Shown here: piece after piece, positions 60,133-64,000 of the stretch
Position numbering within the stretch: position 1 is the stretch's first letter
Layout: every line of letters starts with the position of its first letter
Assembly (NCBI RefSeq): GCF_030345695.1
Contig: NZ_JAUASV010000003.1
Span: 62,001-126,000 of the forward strand
Direction: 5' to 3'
Length of the DNA: 64,000 nucleotides
From: Galbitalea sp. SE-J8
Lineage (GTDB): Bacteria; Actinomycetota; Actinomycetes; Actinomycetales; Microbacteriaceae
The notes under the pieces: model-generated
What the model was told of the DNA's origin: nothing
Database searches by the model: none
Seen by the model: the letters and a program-made list of their open reading frames with translations, nothing else
Made by a program: the position numbers and the translations under genes

Positions 60133-61389
60133 ATGAACCGCACCCTCGCGGTCGGCGCCGGCATCGGAGCCGTCGTCGCACTCGCCCTCACCGGATGCGC
60201 CGCATCCGGCACGCCCGCCGACGACCCGGACGAGAAGGTGACGATCACCTACTCGAACTTCATCTCGAACGGCGGGAACGAGGACAACCTCGCCACGATC
60301 GTCGACGCGTTCGAGAAGGAGAACCCGACCATCACGGTCGACGTGAAGACCCTGCCCTACGACTCGTACGGCACGGCGCTCGACACCGACCTGGCGGCCG
60401 GCACCGCCGCGGACGTCTTCGACATCAACGGGCCCTCCGCGTACGGCCAGTACCAGGCCAACGGCGTGCTCGCGCCGCTCGACGGCGTCGACGCCTCGCT
60501 CTACAGCCCCTCGCTGCTGTCCAGCTACGCGACCGACGGCACGCAGTACGCGCTGCCGACGTCGTTCAGCGACGTCGTGCTGTTCTACAACAAGGCGCTG
60601 TTCGACAAGGCCGGCCTCGACTACCCGACCGCCGACTGGACCTGGACGGACGAGACCGCGGCCGCCGAGAAGCTCACCGACCAGGCCGCCGGGGTCTGGG
60701 GCGACCACCAGCCCGTGACCTACAACGAGTTCTACAAGGTGCTCGTGCAGAACGGCGCGAGCTTCCTGAGCCCGGACGGCAAGAGCGTCGCCTTCAACAC
60801 CCCCGCAGGCCTCGAGGCGGCGAACTGGCTCGTGCAGAAGAGCGGCACGACGATGCCCACTATCGAGGACGGGCAGGGCACCGCCGACTTCGACACGAAC
60901 CTGTTCAAGGACGGCAAGCTCGCGATGCTGCACACCGGCATCTGGATGTTCGGCGCCTTCGCCGACGACGCGGATGACTGGGACATCGCCGTCGAGCCGG
61001 GCAACACCCAGCACGCGAACGCCGTGTTCTCCAACGCGATCGGCGTCTCGGCGACGAGCAAGCATCCGGAGGCCGCGCAGAAGTGGGCCGAGTTCATGTC
61101 CTCGTCCGACACCATGGTCGACGTGCGTCTCGACTCCGGCTGGGAGCTGCCGCCGATCGCCGACTCGGCCAAGCTCGCGACCTACCTCGACAAGGGCAAG
61201 CCCGAGAACCGCCAGGCCGTGTTCGACGCGGCGAAGGAGATCGCTCCCGCGCCCTCGATCGGCGACAACCAGTCCGAGATGCAGGACGACATCACGAACG
61301 AGCTCATCGAGGCGCAGGCCGGCCGCGAGACCGTGCAGCAGGCGCTCGACAACGCCGAGAAGAAGATCAACGCCCTGCTCCAGGGCTGA
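60133..61389 (+). CDS. Sugar-binding lipoprotein of an ABC transporter
   Basis: The 418-residue family 1 binding protein starts at ATG 60133 after AAAGGAGAT. The signal peptide is short, with lipobox ALTGC (C22). The mature part shows NPTITVDVKTLPYDSYGTAL and aromatic ligand contacts (HTGIWMFGAF). It is the third gene of the permease-permease-binding protein set. A perfect palindrome follows the stop, before the GH15 gene. The ligand is probably an alpha-glucoside or xyloside given the two downstream hydrolases. Confidence 0.93.
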   Translation: MNRTLAVGAGIGAVVALALTGCAASGTPADDPDEKVTITYSNFISNGGNEDNLATIVDAFEKENPTITVDVKTLPYDSYGTALDTDLAAGTAADVFDINGPSAYGQYQANGVLAPLDGVDASLYSPSLLSSYATDGTQYALPTSFSDVVLFYNKALFDKAGLDYPTADWTWTDETAAAEKLTDQAAGVWGDHQPVTYNEFYKVLVQNGASFLSPDGKSVAFNTPAGLEAANWLVQKSGTTMPTIEDGQGTADFDTNLFKDGKLAMLHTGIWMFGAFADDADDWDIAVEPGNTQHANAVFSNAIGVSATSKHPEAAQKWAEFMSSSDTMVDVRLDSGWELPPIADSAKLATYLDKGKPENRQAVFDAAKEIAPAPSIGDNQSEMQDDITNELIEAQAGRETVQQALDNAEKKINALLQG

Positions 61390-61399
61390 ACCGGGGACG

Positions 61400-61425
61400 G
61401 ATCCGGGGGCGCGCGCCCCCGGATC
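61400..61425 (+). terminator. Palindromic hairpin after the binding-protein gene
   Basis: GATCCGGGGGCGC and its exact complement form a 26-bp palindrome between the binding protein and GH15 genes. As at 12998-13033 it probably causes partial termination or stabilises the upstream mRNA. Confidence 0.65.
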
Positions 61426-61456
61426 GCCCGCCCCGATCACGACGAGAGGCACCCCC

Positions 61457-62581
61457 ATGACCGACACGACCGGCACGTCGCCGGCCGCGCTCTCCGAGCT
61501 CGCCCGGTCCAGCGTCGCCCTGATGCTGCGGCTGCAAGACGACTCCGGCGCGTTCGTCGCGAGTCCGACGTTCTCCGCCTACGCGGGCTACTGCTGGTTC
61601 CGCGACGGCGCGTTCATCGCCGACGCGGTCTCCGCGGCGGGCGAGGCGGAGTCGGCGACCCGGTTCTTCGACTGGTGCGCGCGGGTCGTGATCGACCGCG
61701 CCGACCAGATCGAGCGGATCGTCGCCGCTGCGGCCGCCGGCACGCCGCTGCCCGACGCCGACATGCTGCCGACGAGGTTCACGATGGACGGCGGCGAGGG
61801 CGACGACGAGTGGTGGGACTTCCAGCTCGACGGCTACGGCACGTGGATGTGGGCCGCCGCCGCCCACGCGCAGCGTCACGGTCTCGACATCCGCCGCTGG
61901 GCGCGGGCGCTCGACCTGACCGCCCGCTACCTCGTCAGCTCGTGGCGGCGCCCGTGCTTCGACTGGTGGGAGGAGCACGACGAGCGCGTGCACGTCTCCA
62001 CGCTCGGCTGCATCGTGGCCGGACTCGAGGCGGGCACGGATGCGGGCGTGCTCAGCGAGCGTGACGCCACGCTCGCGGCGGTCGACGGCATCCGTGCCCT
62101 GATGGAGTCCGACGGGCGCGCGAGCGGCCACCTGACCAAGTGGATCGGCACCGCGGAGGTCGACGGCAGCCTGGCCGCGATCGTCGCCCCGCTCGCCGTC
62201 TTCCCGGCCGGGTCGCCCATCGGGTCGGCCACCGTCGACGAGGTGCTGGCGTCGCTCGAGGTCGGCGGCGGGGTGTACCGGTTCCGCGCCGACACGTACT
62301 TCGGCGGTGGCCGCTGGCCGCTGCTCAGCTGCTTCCTGGGGCTCGCGCTGAACGCGCGCGGCGACCGGGCGGGCGCGCTTCGCCTGCTCGAGTGGTCGGC
62401 CGGAACCGCGGATGCCGCGGGCGACCTCCCCGAGCAGGTCACGGACCTCGCGCTCGACCCCGGTCGCGAGGAGGAGTGGACGCGGCGATGGGGTCCGGTC
62501 GCGCGCCCGCTGCTCTGGAGCCACGCGATGTACGTGCGCCTCGCCGTCGAGCTCGGCATCAGCGCGGGGGTGTCCGCGTGA
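61457..62581 (+). CDS. GH15-type glucoamylase-like hydrolase
   Basis: The 374-residue cytosolic protein is an (alpha/alpha)6-barrel enzyme. Blocks of the GH15 family are present: AYAGYCWFRDGAFIADAV, DFQLDGYGTWMWAAA, the acid region CFDWWEEHDERVH, VYRFRADTYFGGGRWPLL, and the base region DLPEQV. It lacks the N-terminal super-beta-sandwich of the bacterial two-domain enzymes and is shorter than most. It probably removes terminal glucose (or a relative) from imported alpha-oligosaccharides. ATG 61457 has GAGAGG upstream; the stop overlaps the GH31 start. Confidence 0.85.
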   Translation: MTDTTGTSPAALSELARSSVALMLRLQDDSGAFVASPTFSAYAGYCWFRDGAFIADAVSAAGEAESATRFFDWCARVVIDRADQIERIVAAAAAGTPLPDADMLPTRFTMDGGEGDDEWWDFQLDGYGTWMWAAAAHAQRHGLDIRRWARALDLTARYLVSSWRRPCFDWWEEHDERVHVSTLGCIVAGLEAGTDAGVLSERDATLAAVDGIRALMESDGRASGHLTKWIGTAEVDGSLAAIVAPLAVFPAGSPIGSATVDEVLASLEVGGGVYRFRADTYFGGGRWPLLSCFLGLALNARGDRAGALRLLEWSAGTADAAGDLPEQVTDLALDPGREEEWTRRWGPVARPLLWSHAMYVRLAVELGISAGVSA

Positions 62582-64000
62582 TCCGGCACCGCCCGTTCGG
62601 ATCCGGTCACCCGTACTCCGTCGACACGGAGCAGCGCTCGCCGGTCGACCCGGTGGCGGGCGAGCCGCTCACGCTCGGCGTGCGCGCGAGCGCCGACGTC
62701 GAGCGCGTCGACCTCGAGCTCGACGGGCCCGGCGGCATCCGCACCGTGCCCCTCGCTCGCGTGGCGCGCACGTCGCGCGGGCAGACCGTCGACGGCGGGC
62801 ACCTCGCCTCCGCCCAGGCGCGCCTGGCCCGGGCCGCGGGCGGCTGGAGCGTCACCCTCGACGGACTCGTCGCGGGCGAGCGCCACCGCTACCGCTTCCG
62901 CACCGACGGCAGCGTGTCCCGCTGGTTCCCGTTCACGGTCTCGGCGTGGCGGGATGCGGACGGGATCGTCGGGGGCGCGCTGCCCGGCACGACGACCGCG
63001 CTCGACGACGGCGACCGCATCCGTCGCGTGCGCTTCGCGCTGCCGCTCGCCCCGGGGGAGCACGTCACCGGGTTCGGCGAGCGCTACGACGCGCTCGACC
63101 ACCGCGGCACCGAGCTCGACTCGGTCGTCTTCGAGCAGTACAAGAGCCAGGGCGCCGAGCGCAAGACGTACCTGCCGATGCCGTTCGCGCACGTGGTCGG
63201 CGGTCGCGGCTGGGGCTTCCACGTGCGCACCAGCCGCCGGGTCTGGTTCGACATCGGGGCGACCGACGGCGACCGACTGTGGATCGAGAGCGAGGTCGAC
63301 GCCCCGAGCGACGCGACCACCGCGCTCGAGGTGGGCGTCTACGAGGGCGCGCCGCGCGAGGTGCTCGACGCGTTCCTCGCCGAGGTCGGCCGCCCGCGGG
63401 AGCTGCCCGACTGGGTGTTCCGGCTCTGGGGCAGCGCGAACGAGTGGAACACGCAGGCCGCCGTCATGGAGCAGGTCGCGCTGCACCGCGAGCACGACAT
63501 CCCGGTCGGCTCGATCGTCATCGAGGCGTGGAGCGACGAGAGCACGTTCACGGCGTTCCGGGATGCGCGCTACGCGGTCACCGAGGACGGCGCACCGCAC
63601 CGCCTCGCCGACTTCGAGTTCGGCGAGGCGTGGCCCGACCCGAAGGGCATGGTGGATGACCTGCACGGCCAGGACATCCGAGTGCACCTGTGGCAGATCC
63701 CGCTCATCAAGACGCGGCCGCACCCCCGCGGGCAGGCGGCGGCGGACGCCCGCGCCGCGATCGCGGAGAACGTGCTCGTGCGCGAGGTCGCGCCCGACGG
63801 CACGCTGCGCCCGTACCGCAACCGCGGCTGGTGGTTCCCGCTCGGGCTCATGCCCGACCTCACGGATGGGCGGGCGGCGCGCTGGTGGACCGAGAAGCGC
63901 CGCTACCTCGTCGAGGAGGTCGGCATCGACGGCTTCAAGACCGACGGCGGCGAGCACGCCTGGGGCCGCGACCTGCGCTACCTCGACGGCCGGCGAGGCG
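62578..64000 (+). CDS. GH31 family alpha-glycosidase (3' end outside the window)
   Basis: GTG 62578 overlaps the GH15 stop and the frame stays open to the right edge, giving 474 residues and no stop. An N-terminal beta domain (residues 1-270) precedes the barrel, with VTGFGERYDALDHRG, the GH31 block LPDWVFRLWGSANEWN and the nucleophile D456 in GIDGFKTDGGEHAWG. The acid/base lies beyond the window. Likely activities are alpha-glucosidase or alpha-xylosidase; the atypical FKTDGGEHAWG context does not settle which. Typical full length is 650-750 residues, so roughly a third is missing. Confidence 0.88.
   Translation, partial: MIRHRPFGSGHPYSVDTEQRSPVDPVAGEPLTLGVRASADVERVDLELDGPGGIRTVPLARVARTSRGQTVDGGHLASAQARLARAAGGWSVTLDGLVAGERHRYRFRTDGSVSRWFPFTVSAWRDADGIVGGALPGTTTALDDGDRIRRVRFALPLAPGEHVTGFGERYDALDHRGTELDSVVFEQYKSQGAERKTYLPMPFAHVVGGRGWGFHVRTSRRVWFDIGATDGDRLWIESEVDAPSDATTALEVGVYEGAPREVLDAFLAEVGRPRELPDWVFRLWGSANEWNTQAAVMEQVALHREHDIPVGSIVIEAWSDESTFTAFRDARYAVTEDGAPHRLADFEFGEAWPDPKGMVDDLHGQDIRVHLWQIPLIKTRPHPRGQAAADARAAIAENVLVREVAPDGTLRPYRNRGWWFPLGLMPDLTDGRAARWWTEKRRYLVEEVGIDGFKTDGGEHAWGRDLRYLDGRRG

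Noticed and set aside
1-64000. CRISPR arrays, tRNA genes, insertion sequences, prophage
   Set aside because: I saw no regularly spaced repeats, no tRNA-like cloverleaf with CCA-type end, no transposase or integrase frame, and no terminal inverted repeats.

Overview
The window is about 70% G+C with dense, mostly ATGA/GTGA-overlapping genes and G/C at most third codon positions. It carries five CUT1 carbohydrate ABC systems, four LacI-type regulators, one ROK regulator and many glycoside hydrolases. This points to a plant-polysaccharide-degrading actinomycete. Microbacteriaceae (Microbacterium, Agromyces or Leifsonia-like) is my best guess from gene style alone. I see no tRNA, rRNA, CRISPR array or insertion sequence.

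Layout. (A) 1-7684, plus strand: tail of an ABC operon, then a Gfo/Idh/MocA oxidoreductase, a DUF6807 (PmoA-like) protein, a 2-hydroxyacid dehydrogenase, a class C beta-lactamase-fold hydrolase and a GH13 glucosidase. (B) 7744-17136: divergent cluster of LacI regulator R1 and a GH78 rhamnosidase (minus) against an ABC system and a GH3 beta-glucosidase (plus), with two matching palindromes TTnAATCGATTnAA between them; probably uptake and cleavage of rhamnosyl-glucosides. (C) 17202-28504: secreted GH5, LacI R2, a DUF4432 epimerase-like protein, a GH2 beta-mannosidase, an ABC system and a DUF4038 (GH140/apiosidase-like) hydrolase. (D) 28557-34523: LacI R3, ABC system and GH13, with operators GGAAGCGTTTCC. 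(E/F) 34549-48696: remnant of an acid-sugar kinase/RuBisCO-like gene pair, a glycoside hydrolase fused to a Gfo/Idh/MocA dehydrogenase, LacI R4, a ManA-type isomerase, a PfkB kinase, a class I aldolase, a second Gfo/Idh/MocA enzyme, an FAD/Fe-S 2-hydroxyacid (glycolate/lactate-type) dehydrogenase and a secreted paralogue of the fused hydrolase. (G) 48982-56031: universal stress protein, GAF histidine kinase and LuxR response regulator divergent from pyruvate formate-lyase and its activase, with three DosR-like boxes. (H) 56093-64000: acetyltransferase, then a ROK-ABC-GH15-GH31 operon that runs off the window.

The most striking pattern is one operator, core ACAACGTTGT, at eight places from 19.0 to 45.6 kb. 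It lies in front of nearly every transcription unit of C, E and F and skips D. It ties the secreted GH5, the secreted three-module hydrolase, a transporter, intracellular GH2, DUF4038 and the hydrolase-dehydrogenase fusion, and the kinase, isomerase, aldolase and FAD-dehydrogenase into one inferred regulon. Directly downstream of the fusion gene lies a 155-bp scar whose left end reads as the start of a DUF1537 (OtnK-type) kinase and whose right end resembles the C-terminus of a RuBisCO-like protein. Those two families cooperate in apionate/isoapionate breakdown, which yields glycolate. With the GH140-like gene and a glycolate/lactate-type FAD dehydrogenase under the same operator, I infer a system for a branched or acid-sugar-decorated glycan whose lower pathway has partly decayed or been replaced here. 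Substrate assignments are inference; domain calls, overlaps and palindromes are read directly.
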